Shown piece after piece: positions 7,478-14,897 of a stretch of 31,219 nucleotides of DNA (positions are counted from its first letter, which is position 1; the number at the start of each line of letters is the position of its first letter). Under the pieces are notes generated by a model. The model was not told the origin of the DNA, did not search any database, and worked only from the letters and a program-made list of their open reading frames with translations. Location of the stretch: assembly GCA_045649545.1 (NCBI GenBank), contig JAZRQE010000063.1, positions 1 to 31,219 of the forward strand. Direction: 5' to 3'. A program made the position numbers and the translations under genes. Source of the DNA: UMGS172 sp045649545 (GTDB lineage: Bacteria; Bacillota; Clostridia; Oscillospirales; Acutalibacteraceae).

Positions 7478-9262
7478 TTACTTCTTTTTAGCCTTAATGA
7501 TATCAGCCATAGCGTTAGCCCAAGCATCGTCGTCAAGCCTTGCAATATCAGGCTTGTCCGCCGCTTTACGCTCTGCCAAAATAACATCAATACTGTCACT
7601 CAAAACCTTTTCGTGATTAGAGTCAGCCACACCAACCATCAGCATTTTGGTAACATAACCTATCTCATCGGGTGAAAATTCATCGCCCAGAAGAACCAGG
7701 TCAAAGCTATGTCCCGTTTCGACTATGCTGACAATCCGTTCAAATAATTTACGATTAAAATCGGTCAAAAAGTCTGACGGGTCTAACCGCAGTTTAACCG
7801 ATTCCAACAAATCAGGATGCCTTACAAGTGCCGAAATCACGGTTTCCTCCGCCATAGCTGCCTTTTTAAACTGTTGCCTTTGCGGATTAACCTCGTTTCG
7901 CTTTTGAGTGGGAGTTATAACCTCCTGCAACTCTTTACGGCTTTGCTGTCGACGTTTAGAGTCCTGTGCATTTTTTACAATTGCAAGCAAACGCTCCTTT
8001 GCAACACCGTATTTTGCCGAAAGCCTACCGGTATAAAGGTCAACTGCAATCGGGTCGTTCAAGGAAGCTAAAACCTCACAAGCTTTGTTAAGGTATTTCA
8101 ACTTGCCGTCAGTCGCTTCCAAATCAATATCCCTTGCCGCAGTTAACAGTTGATAGTCAATAGCACTCATAGCCGTATCCAACAGTTTTTGGAAACGTGC
8201 ATTACCATGCTTTTTGATAAATTCGTCGGGGTCTTTACATTGAGGCAACCGTAAAATTTTAATATCCACACCGACATTTTTGAGAATCCCTAATGCACGG
8301 TCAGTAGCCTTTTCGCCCGCACTGTCGGCATCCATAGTCAGCACAACTTCTTTTGTATACCTTGCAAGCAGTCTTGCCTGCTCTTCAGTAAACGATGTGC
8401 CTAACGCCGCAACCGCAGTGGTGAATCCTGCTTGATGCAGTGCTATAACGTCCATATTGCCCTCAACCAAAATAGCCTGCTTGGAGCAGTCTTTTTTAGC
8501 AAAATTCAGAGCAAACATATTGTGACTTTTTTTATAAACAGGGGTATCGGATGTATTTATGTACTTACCACCCTGCTTTTCATTGCCCGGCATTGCGCGT
8601 CCCGAAAAACCTATAACCTTACCGTGAACATTAATTATTGGAAACATTATACGGTTACGGAAACGGTCGTATGTAAACTGACGCCCGTTTTTGTCCTTCT
8701 TTTCGGACTTACCGACAAGGTCGGCCGCGGCTATAACATAATCGGTAAAACCTTTTTTTCTTAAATGATTTTCCAAAGCGTGCCAATCATCAGGTGCAAA
8801 GCCTAAACCAAAATGCTTAATGGTACTTAAAGACAATCCTCGACCTAAAAAGTAATCAAGCCCTGCCTTGCCTTCGGGACTCATCAAAACAGAATGGAAA
8901 AATCTGCCCGCTTCACTGTTAACGGCATAAATGTCATTCTTTAACTTTTGCTCTTTGTCATCCCTTGAGTCTTCCGGCAAGCGAAGTCCTGCTTTATCGG
9001 CCAACTTTCTTACAGCGTCAATATAATCCAAATTTTCCATTCGCATGGTAAAAGTGATTATATCACCGCCCTGACCGCAACCGAAACAATAGTACGAACC
9101 GTTTTCGGGATAAACCGTAAAAGAGGGTGTTTTTTCGTTATGGAACGGGCAGAGACCAACAAGGTTACTTCCGCGACGCTTTAAAGCTATGTAGGGAGAT
9201 AAAACCGATTCAATATCATTACGGTATTTCAGTTCCATCAAAAAATCCTGCGGTAACGCCAT
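7478..9262 (-). CDS. dnaG: DNA primase DnaG
   Basis: Synthesises RNA primers at the replication fork. The N-terminal CHC2 zinc ribbon has C38, H41, C59 and C62 (CPFHNEK ... CFGCGQGGD). It is followed by the primase core (about 110-240) with FGLGFAPD and GFSGRAMP, then the TOPRIM catalytic fold (about 255-340) with LVEGNMDVIAL and TMDADSAGEKA. A C-terminal helical helicase-interaction region completes the protein from about 430, after a charged linker rich in Gln, Arg and Lys. 594 aa is full length. The ATG has an excellent RBS (AAGGAGGGG). It is the first gene of the minus-strand run, with about 110 bases of AT-rich DNA between its start and the upstream terminator. Confidence 0.98.
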   Translation of the reverse strand: MALPQDFLMELKYRNDIESVLSPYIALKRRGSNLVGLCPFHNEKTPSFTVYPENGSYYCFGCGQGGDIITFTMRMENLDYIDAVRKLADKAGLRLPEDSRDDKEQKLKNDIYAVNSEAGRFFHSVLMSPEGKAGLDYFLGRGLSLSTIKHFGLGFAPDDWHALENHLRKKGFTDYVIAAADLVGKSEKKDKNGRQFTYDRFRNRIMFPIINVHGKVIGFSGRAMPGNEKQGGKYINTSDTPVYKKSHNMFALNFAKKDCSKQAILVEGNMDVIALHQAGFTTAVAALGTSFTEEQARLLARYTKEVVLTMDADSAGEKATDRALGILKNVGVDIKILRLPQCKDPDEFIKKHGNARFQKLLDTAMSAIDYQLLTAARDIDLEATDGKLKYLNKACEVLASLNDPIAVDLYTGRLSAKYGVAKERLLAIVKNAQDSKRRQQSRKELQEVITPTQKRNEVNPQRQQFKKAAMAEETVISALVRHPDLLESVKLRLDPSDFLTDFNRKLFERIVSIVETGHSFDLVLLGDEFSPDEIGYVTKMLMVGVADSNHEKVLSDSIDVILAERKAADKPDIARLDDDAWANAMADIIKAKKK

Positions 9263-9370
9263 AACACCCCTCCTTAAAATATATGTCTACTCTATTATTC
9301 GAAATTTTTTCGCGAAATACTTTTTTTATTTTCAAAAAACCTCAAAATTTTTATTATTTTCAGTAATATG

Positions 9371-9404
9371 AAAAATTGAGTCGAACTTTTTTGTTGTTCG
9401 ACTC
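9371..9404 (-). terminator. Terminator after yigZ
   Basis: A perfect 9-bp stem GAGTCGAAC/GTTCGACTC (9378-9386 with 9396-9404) is followed on the minus strand by AATTTTTC. It separates yigZ from dnaG. Confidence 0.8.
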
Positions 9405-9412
9405 ATTATGTA

Positions 9413-10033
9413 CTATACCTCTGCGTACCCTGAACCGATAATTTCCGGCTCTAATCTTCCGCAAAATGTATCCTTAAACTTTAATTTGCAATTTTCAAAA
9501 TTTTCTGCAGTAATGGAAAATGAAACGGTAACATCTTCGGCAAATTCATTATTACTTACCTTTCCGCCGCAGTCACAAATCAGCCTTTCAACACCGGAAT
9601 GGTCAGAATACGGACATTTAACCGCCACCTCAAAACACTCACGCATTACGGCAATACCGGCATTTTCAACCGCTTTACTTGCCGCCGCGGTGTACGCACG
9701 CACAAGTCCTCCTGTGCCTAATAAAACTCCGCCGAAATAACGGGTTACGACCATACAGCAATCGGTTAAACCCTGCTTGCGTAATACCTCCAAGGTCGGC
9801 ATACCGGCAGTTGAATGAGGCTCACCGTCGTCTGAAAACCTTGTTATATTGTTATCCCTTAAAATATAAGCATAAACATTATGCCTTGCACCAAAGGTTT
9901 CCTTTTTGCGTTTTTCGATAAATTCGAGTGCCTCGCTTTCGGTTTTGCAAGGAATAACACTTCCGATAAACCTTGAGCGTTTTTCCTCATATTCGCCCTC
10001 TGCCGCGGTTTTCACGGTTTTGTACTCGTTCAT
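9413..10033 (-). CDS. yigZ: YigZ family protein (IMPACT / UPF0029)
   Basis: A cytoplasmic protein of the YigZ/IMPACT family, 206 aa, two-domain as in E. coli YigZ. The N-terminal domain shows KRSRFIGSV (about 19-27), the FSDDGEPHSTAGMP signature (about 66-79) and VVTRYFGGVLLGTGGLVRAY (about 94-113). The C-terminal ferredoxin-like domain (about 130-200) is the DUF1949 type. The family is conserved but its molecular role in bacteria is poorly known; eukaryotic IMPACT acts on translation control. The ATG beginning MNEYKTV is chosen over a GTG nine bases upstream because that GTG lies inside the RBS (GCAGGTGAG). It is monocistronic, with a terminator directly after the stop. Confidence 0.92.
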   Translation of the reverse strand: MNEYKTVKTAAEGEYEEKRSRFIGSVIPCKTESEALEFIEKRKKETFGARHNVYAYILRDNNITRFSDDGEPHSTAGMPTLEVLRKQGLTDCCMVVTRYFGGVLLGTGGLVRAYTAAASKAVENAGIAVMRECFEVAVKCPYSDHSGVERLICDCGGKVSNNEFAEDVTVSFSITAENFENCKLKFKDTFCGRLEPEIIGSGYAEV

Positions 10034-10059
10034 TTTTCTCACCTGCCCGTATTTTAAAA

Positions 10060-10098
10060 AATGAAAGATAAAACCGCAGTTGAATACAACTGCGGTTT
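10060..10098 (-). terminator. Terminator after rpmE
   Basis: A 12-bp stem (10071-10082 with 10087-10098; AAACCGCAGTTG) with a 4-base loop. On the minus strand it is followed by the U-rich ATCTTTCATTTTTT, between the rpmE stop and the yigZ RBS. Confidence 0.85.
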
Positions 10099-10114
10099 AA
10101 GTTTACTGAAACAA

Positions 10115-10321
10115 TTATTTAGCATCCATGCCAAAACGTTTTTTGAATCTGTCTACGCGACCACCGGTATCGACCAACTTCTGTCTGCCGGTAAAAAACG
10201 GATGACATTTGGAGCAAATATCCAAACGGATATCTTTCTTGGTTGAGCGAGTTTCAAACTCTGCTCCGCAAGCACACTTTACAACAACTGTCTCATACTG
10301 CGGATGAATACCCTCTTTCAT
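10115..10321 (-). CDS. rpmE: 50S ribosomal protein bL31 (zinc-binding, C+ form)
   Basis: Large-subunit protein that bridges the 50S central protuberance and the 30S head. The 68-aa sequence starts MKEGIHPQY, typical of the family, and keeps all four zinc ligands C16, C18, C36 and C39 (CAC ... CSKC). It is therefore the zinc-containing C+ type rather than the zinc-independent paralog. The HPFFTGRQKLVDTGGRVDRF stretch is the conserved C-terminal half. The ATG has a strong RBS (AAAGGAGAGGGG). It has its own promoter (10360-10388) and terminator, so it is transcribed alone. Confidence 0.98.
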   Translation of the reverse strand: MKEGIHPQYETVVVKCACGAEFETRSTKKDIRLDICSKCHPFFTGRQKLVDTGGRVDRFKKRFGMDAK

Positions 10322-10359
10322 GTTGTCACCCCTCTCCTTTTCTTCACATCAGTAAAGGA

Positions 10360-10388
10360 ATAATACCACATTTATATCTAAAATGCAA
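10360..10388 (-). promoter_or_regulatory. Promoter of rpmE
   Basis: On the minus strand TTGCAT (10388-10383) and TATTAT (10365-10360) are 17 bases apart, about 40 bases before the rpmE start. Confidence 0.65.
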
Positions 10389-10419
10389 GTGTTATTTTTT
10401 AAAATTTAATATTTTTTTG

Positions 10420-11067
10420 TCACTTGAAAATTTTAGACAACTTAAATCTGGTTTTTTCAAATATTTCAACCACTTTAAATCTCGCTTTATAGCGAGTAGG
10501 TTGCTCAACAATTTCGGCTGTATCTTCTTTCAAAACGCCCGAAAACCCTTGATTTTCAACAGCCGACGGCAAGCACACAGCCGGAAACATTACGCACCAC
10601 CAGTTGCGTCCTTTCCCTGAACCGATAATAACCCTCAAAGCCTCATATGTTCCTGCCGGCAAGGAAAAGTTTTCATAATCCCTTGTTTCAAACATTGTGT
10701 CTTTGACCTCGACCTTTACATCGTAACTAAAGCCATTTTGCTCAATAACTTTTCTTGCTTCATCAGTGAACAACTTTATATTTTCCTTTGCAACCTTGAC
10801 CGCCTGTTCCTCGGTTTCGCAACCAACAAAAACGGTTTCAGACACTGTTAAAAGTCTGTCCCTGACCTTTAATTTTAATGCTTGGTCGTGTTCCTCATCG
10901 GAATTCGCTAAAATATGCAACCTTAAAACATTCTCACGAATTTCATCACATTTCGCGTCAAATCCCGCAACACTCATTGCCAACACCGTCACCAACGCAC
11001 AGCAAAGTGAACGGAATGCAACCTTACGGTCAAAATTTTTAATGATTTTTTTAATAAGTACAAACAA
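10420..11067 (-). CDS. spoIIR: Stage II sporulation protein R (SpoIIR)
   Basis: SpoIIR is made in the forespore, secreted across the septum, and triggers SpoIIGA to process pro-sigma-E in the mother cell. This 215-aa protein has an N-terminal membrane/signal segment (about 15-36, rich in Ala, Val, Leu) and the family hallmark RENVLRLHILANSDEEHDQALKLKVRDRLL (from about 44, shown here in pieces: LRLHILANSD, LKLKVRD). The NWWCVMFPAVCL motif is also present. The start is TTG with AGGAAG seven bases upstream. That RBS forms part of a perfect 11-bp stem (11068-11119), suggesting translational control. It is the last gene of an operon after ispE, and it implies the organism can form endospores. Confidence 0.93.
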   Translation of the reverse strand: MFVLIKKIIKNFDRKVAFRSLCCALVTVLAMSVAGFDAKCDEIRENVLRLHILANSDEEHDQALKLKVRDRLLTVSETVFVGCETEEQAVKVAKENIKLFTDEARKVIEQNGFSYDVKVEVKDTMFETRDYENFSLPAGTYEALRVIIGSGKGRNWWCVMFPAVCLPSAVENQGFSGVLKEDTAEIVEQPTRYKARFKVVEIFEKTRFKLSKIFK

Positions 11068-11119
11068 AATAACACTTCCTTTAAATTTCTGTAAGGAAAT
11101 TATTGGCAGAAGTGTTATT
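11068..11119 (-). promoter_or_regulatory. RBS-sequestering hairpin before spoIIR
   Basis: A perfect 11-bp inverted repeat, AATAACACTTC (11068-11078) with GAAGTGTTATT (11109-11119), encloses a 30-base loop. In minus-strand RNA the 3' arm contains most of the spoIIR Shine-Dalgarno (GGAAG) and ends directly at the TTG start codon. It lies between the ispE stop and spoIIR. It could alternatively be a weak terminator, as the following bases are TTTGTTTG. Confidence 0.65.
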
Positions 11120-11125
11120 GTTTAA

Positions 11126-11983
11126 TCAATATTCTGTTTTTTCACAACCAACCTCAGTTGGCTCAACCAAAAAGCTTTGGAATCCGCAAGTTTTAAAAGC
11201 ATCCAAGCCTTTTAATGCTCTGTTAGGATTGTCATAAACCGCAATCACCGACGGACCTGCTCCCGAAAGTCCGCAGTAAACCGCATCGCTACTTAAGGCT
11301 AACTCGCGTGCTTCTTTTAAAGCAGACTGTTCGCAGACCAACTCAAAGCAGTTATAAGCACCTGAAAAAACTTCAGTCAAATTGCCTGTTTCAAGCCCTG
11401 CCTTAATTGCTTCAATATCACTCTTTTTGCGGTCGGTAAGGCTATCCAACGCTTTGTACATATCACCTGTTGAACTTTTTTGCCCTTTTTTTGCTATTAC
11501 AATGTAACATTCGGGCAACGAGGGTAGTTCTGTCATAATTTCACCGATACCCTCGCAAAGTTTAGTGCTACCCACCATACAAAACGGCACGTCAGCACCT
11601 AAAGTGACGGCAATTTCTAAAAGTTTTTGTTCACTTAATGGCTTACCGTAAAGTTCATTCAAACCTTTAAGCACTGCACCTGCATCGGTACTGCCGCCGC
11701 CCAAACCACCGGCTAACGGTATATGCTTTTCGATAAAAATTTCAGCACCGCCCTGAATCTTTGCGGCTTCAAAAAATCTAACCGCAGCGGTATTGCAAAG
11801 ATTATCCTCACCGTTAAGTGACAAATCCGAGCATTTAACCGAAATACTGTCGGCTTTTTTTATTTCAACAATATCGCAAAGCGAAACCGACTGAAAAACC
11901 GAACTCAGGGTATGATAGCCATCAGCACGCTTACCCGTAACATCGAGCGACAAATTAACCTTACAAAATGCTTTTATTTTCAT
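11126..11983 (-). CDS. ispE: 4-diphosphocytidyl-2-C-methyl-D-erythritol kinase IspE
   Basis: A GHMP-family kinase of the MEP isoprenoid pathway that phosphorylates the 2-hydroxyl of CDP-methylerythritol with ATP. The N-terminal AFCKVNLSL contains the catalytic Lys8 and Asn10 neighbourhood, and RADGYH follows. The glycine-rich ATP loop PLAGGLGGGSTDAGA is at 89-103. LGADVPFC supplies the catalytic Asp, and GLSGAGPSVIAVY forms the C-terminal GHMP motif. 285 aa is standard length. The ATG overlaps the aminotransferase stop by four bases (ATGA), implying coupling. The gene often precedes or neighbours spoIIR in Clostridia, as here. Confidence 0.97.
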   Translation of the reverse strand: MKIKAFCKVNLSLDVTGKRADGYHTLSSVFQSVSLCDIVEIKKADSISVKCSDLSLNGEDNLCNTAAVRFFEAAKIQGGAEIFIEKHIPLAGGLGGGSTDAGAVLKGLNELYGKPLSEQKLLEIAVTLGADVPFCMVGSTKLCEGIGEIMTELPSLPECYIVIAKKGQKSSTGDMYKALDSLTDRKKSDIEAIKAGLETGNLTEVFSGAYNCFELVCEQSALKEARELALSSDAVYCGLSGAGPSVIAVYDNPNRALKGLDAFKTCGFQSFLVEPTEVGCEKTEY

Positions 11984-13152
11984 TTCTTTATCTCATCCAA
12001 AAATTCGCCGATACGTTTTAGTGCTTCCTTAATGTGGTCAACCGAGTAGCAGTAAGATGCTCTAACATAACCCTCACCACTATCACCGAAAGCATTGCCC
12101 GGCACAATTGCAACCTTTTTAGAATAAAGCAGTTTTTCGCAAAATTCCTCAGAGGTCATACCGGTAGATTTGATGCTGGGGAAAGCATAAAAAGCACCCT
12201 GCGGCTCAAAACATTCAAGTCCCAAACTTCTGAAACCGTTAACCATAAGTCTGCGACGCATATCATACTCTTCAACCATTCTTTCAATATCCTGACGACC
12301 GTTTTTAAGAGCCTCAATAGCAGCATACTGCGAGGTAGTCGGTGCCGACATAATGGCAAACTGATGAATTTTAGTCATTTGGCTTAAAATCGGTTCAGGA
12401 CCGCAAGCGTAACCCATACGCCAACCCGTCATTGAATAAGCCTTTGAAAAGCCATTGATTACTACAGTTCTTTCTGCCATACCCTCTATCGAGGAAATCG
12501 AGCAGTGGCGGTTGCCGGTATATGTTAATTCGGCATAAATTTCATCCGAAATAACGGCAATTTGAGTGTCTCTTAAAACCTCGGCAATAGCCTCTAAATC
12601 CTGACGTTCCATAATAGCACCGGTAGGGTTGCCCGGATAAGGCAGAATAAGAAGCTTGGTTTTATCGGTGATATGCGATTTTAATTCCTCGGCAGTCAAC
12701 CTAAATCGGTTTTCTGCTTTAGTAGAAATGCTAATCGGGGTACCGCCTGCCAATTTTACAATAGGATTGTAGCAAACAAAACTCGGCTCAACTATCAAAA
12801 CCTCATCGCCACAGCCTACAATAGCACGGATAGCGGCATCAATAGCCTCACTTCCACCGACCGAAATTAAAACTTCGTGTTGCGGGTCGTAAGTCACACC
12901 GGTCTGCTCTTTCATATATTCTGCAACGGCTTTACGCAGTTCAATAAGACCCCAGTTAGAGGTATATTTTGTTTTGCCGTCCTGCAACGATTTTATACCT
13001 GCCTGGCGAATGTGCCACGGAGTTTGAAAATCCGGCTCACCGACACCTAAAGATATAATATCGTCCATTTCAGCGGCAATGTCGAAAAATTTTCTGATAC
13101 CCGAGGGTTTAATTTCCAAAACCATAGGGTTCAGTAATTTATTATAATCCAT
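11980..13152 (-). CDS. Pyridoxal-phosphate aminotransferase, class I/II
   Basis: A 390-aa fold-type I aminotransferase, cytosolic. YPGNPTGA (172-179) and SDEIYAEL (202-209) carry the PLP-contacting Asn, Asp and Tyr. SKAYSMTGWRMGY (236-248) contains the Schiff-base Lys237 and the phosphate-binding Arg. It belongs to the AspC/PatA-like group acting on aspartate, aromatic or diaminopimelate-type substrates; the exact substrate cannot be read. The start chosen is the ATG at 13152 that overlaps the Lrp stop (TGATG); a TTG three bases earlier is possible. The neighbouring Lrp-type regulator upstream in the same operon suggests amino-acid-responsive control. Confidence 0.93.
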   Translation of the reverse strand: MDYNKLLNPMVLEIKPSGIRKFFDIAAEMDDIISLGVGEPDFQTPWHIRQAGIKSLQDGKTKYTSNWGLIELRKAVAEYMKEQTGVTYDPQHEVLISVGGSEAIDAAIRAIVGCGDEVLIVEPSFVCYNPIVKLAGGTPISISTKAENRFRLTAEELKSHITDKTKLLILPYPGNPTGAIMERQDLEAIAEVLRDTQIAVISDEIYAELTYTGNRHCSISSIEGMAERTVVINGFSKAYSMTGWRMGYACGPEPILSQMTKIHQFAIMSAPTTSQYAAIEALKNGRQDIERMVEEYDMRRRLMVNGFRSLGLECFEPQGAFYAFPSIKSTGMTSEEFCEKLLYSKKVAIVPGNAFGDSGEGYVRASYCYSVDHIKEALKRIGEFLDEIKK

Positions 13153-13634
13153 CAAAACGAAATCTTCTCCCTATCGTCGGTCTCGTCGCCGATAAGCTCA
13201 ATATCAAGCTCCTTGTAACGGCGAAGGATAAAATGTGTAGCAGTTGAAACAACATATTTCATAGGTGCCAACTGCTTTGCAACGAACATAGCAACCTCTT
13301 GGAAGGTTTTGCCCTTTACAATAACACAAAGGTCATAACCGCCCGACATTAAATAAACTGTTTCAACTTCAGAATACTTCTTAACCTCTTCGGCAATCTG
13401 CTCAAAGCCCACATCGGGTTGAGGCTCAACCTTAAGCTCGATAATAGCCGAAACCATTGCACTGTCAAGTCGTTCCCAGTCGATAACCGCCTTGTATCCA
13501 CGGATAAGACCTTCTCTTTCCATTTCGGCAACCTGGGATTTTACTTCGTCTTCAGAAATACCTGTCATTACCGATAATTCATTTACAGTATAGCGTGCAT
13601 TTTTAGATAAAAGTTTTAGTAATTTGACGTTCAT
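13152..13634 (-). CDS. Lrp/AsnC family transcriptional regulator
   Basis: A 160-aa feast/famine regulator. The N-terminal winged helix-turn-helix (about 3-50) has the family layout KLLSKNARYTVNELSVMTG, then SEDEVKSQVAEMEREGLI, then GYKAVIDWERL. The C-terminal RAM domain (about 65-140) includes the VYLMSGGYDLCVIVKG strand, which binds amino-acid effectors in relatives. The ATG at 13634 follows GAGGAGAAG; a longer version starting with TTG would start upstream of that RBS, so it is rejected. The stop overlaps the aminotransferase start. Its partner is probably that aminotransferase gene and the operon itself. Confidence 0.94.
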   Translation of the reverse strand: MNVKLLKLLSKNARYTVNELSVMTGISEDEVKSQVAEMEREGLIRGYKAVIDWERLDSAMVSAIIELKVEPQPDVGFEQIAEEVKKYSEVETVYLMSGGYDLCVIVKGKTFQEVAMFVAKQLAPMKYVVSTATHFILRRYKELDIELIGDETDDREKISF

Positions 13635-13654
13635 TTTTCTTCTCCTCAAAAAGT

Positions 13655-14485
13655 TTAGTATATCGAAATAGGTATAGGTTTGCGATTTTTATACATAGTA
13701 ACGCATTGAAAACCGGCTGACTTTGCAATATCATACGCTAAATCAATTCGGTCGCCAACCCTTGACGCTTTATGTGCATCTGAGCCTACGGTTATATACT
13801 CACCGCCAAGTTCACGGAACCGTTTTACAATTTCAAAATCGGGGTGGAAATTATACTCTTTACCGCCCATAACAAACGGCTCACACGCGGTGTTGATTTC
13901 CAACGCCTTGCCATTTTCAGCTAATGTTTTCAAAATTTCATCTATTTTGTCCTTATAATCATCCAAATTGAAATTTGCCAACTGCTCAGGCGGATAATAT
14001 CTGAAAGGATAGGTTAAATGTGCTAACGAGTCAAACCCGTTCCACTGTACGGTTTCCAAAAGCTCGTCCAAGTATCTTGGAATTAAACATTCGGGACGGT
14101 TGGTTTCCCTTGAAAAATCATAGTGACCAAAACTCACCTTTTTGCCTTTAATCCGGTGTACCGATGCCAAAACAAAATCAAACCCGTTTTTCAAAACATC
14201 ATTAACCGCCAAATTGTCACGTGCCGGTGAGCCTAACTCTATTCCGCAAATGACATCAATTTGACCCTTAAATATCATTTGAGCCTTTTTAACTTCAAAC
14301 GCCGACTGACGGCAAATTATATCCTGCTTGCTCGATTTATAGTTAATACAATCACAATGGTCGGTCACCGCAATAGCTTTAAGACCCATTGCAACCGCTT
14401 TTTCGCACAAAAGAGTTACAGAATGGTCTGCATCATGTGAATTATCGGAATGAACATGCATATCCATTAAGTTGTTATAGCCCAA
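13655..14485 (-). CDS. PHP-domain histidinol-phosphatase-like hydrolase (HisJ/HisK type)
   Basis: A 276-aa PHP-family phosphoesterase related to histidinol phosphatase of Gram-positive bacteria. Metal-binding motifs in order are MHVHSDNSHDA (about 9-19), VTDHCD (about 40-45), CGIELG (E ligand), ASVHRIKG, LEINTA and GSDAHKASRVGD near the C-terminus. No other his genes are in the window, so a different phosphate ester as substrate is possible. The start is TTG with GGAGGG six bases upstream. It is the first gene of the five-gene operon ending in spoIIR and has a promoter at 14537-14565. It is separated by 20 bases from the Lrp gene. Confidence 0.9.
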   Translation of the reverse strand: MGYNNLMDMHVHSDNSHDADHSVTLLCEKAVAMGLKAIAVTDHCDCINYKSSKQDIICRQSAFEVKKAQMIFKGQIDVICGIELGSPARDNLAVNDVLKNGFDFVLASVHRIKGKKVSFGHYDFSRETNRPECLIPRYLDELLETVQWNGFDSLAHLTYPFRYYPPEQLANFNLDDYKDKIDEILKTLAENGKALEINTACEPFVMGGKEYNFHPDFEIVKRFRELGGEYITVGSDAHKASRVGDRIDLAYDIAKSAGFQCVTMYKNRKPIPISIY

Positions 14486-14536
14486 TGATATCCCTCCAAC
14501 ATATACACTTATATACTCATATACTTATACATTGTA

Positions 14537-14565
14537 ATAATACCACGAATTAAAATCAATTACAA
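14537..14565 (-). promoter_or_regulatory. Promoter of the PHP-lrp-aminotransferase-ispE-spoIIR operon
   Basis: Minus strand TTGTAA (14565-14560) and TATTAT (14542-14537) are 17 bases apart. The leader downstream carries short AT repeats of the form ATACTYATAT (14503-14530). Confidence 0.65.
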
Positions 14566-14576
14566 GTATTTTACAT

Positions 14577-14607
14577 TAAAAAACCGCCGCAGGAAAACCT
14601 GCGGCGG
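14577..14607 (-). terminator. Terminator after the antiporter gene and fold-back element A
   Basis: A 10-bp GC-rich stem CCGCCGCAGG/CCTGCGGCGG (14584-14593 with 14598-14607), loop AAAA, followed on the minus strand by TTTTTTAATG. It ends transcription coming from the antiporter through the 275-bp element. Confidence 0.9.
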
Positions 14608-14610
14608 CAA

Positions 14611-14884
14611 CGCCCACGCTTCATAAGGCAGTATTTCCTTAAAAAGTGAAATTTTTACGAAATAATTTGTTAAAAACCCTCGATACGCGTCAGCGTTATC
14701 GAGGGCTTTCGTCGCTTCTTTCACTAAAAATTTTCTTTTTAAGGTGCTTCGCAGTTTCGTAAAACATTAAAATTTCCTGTGTTGAAGCCACAAAACGCAG
14801 AAAGGCTGTCGCCTTTCGAGGCTTTTGGCAATGATACAGGGAATTTTGTTTGAGAAACAAAAACTTCCTTATGGAGCGTGGGCG
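14611..14884. repeat. Long fold-back element A (terminal inverted repeats, about 274 bp)
   Basis: The ends are inverted copies: CGCCCACGCT, then T or C, then CATAAGG, one mismatch, AGT, one mismatch, TTT (14611-14634 with 14861-14884; 21 of 24 match). Inside are further hairpins: CCCTCGAT/ATCGAGGG (14677-14705) and AAGGCTGTCGCCTT (about 14802-14815). No gene is supported in it. It begins 14 bases after the antiporter stop and ends just before a terminator, so it is transcribed as the 3' UTR of that gene. A non-autonomous mobile element (MITE-like) is the simplest idea, but no transposase or target duplication is visible. Confidence 0.7.
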
Positions 14885-14897
14885 AAATAGCACCAAT

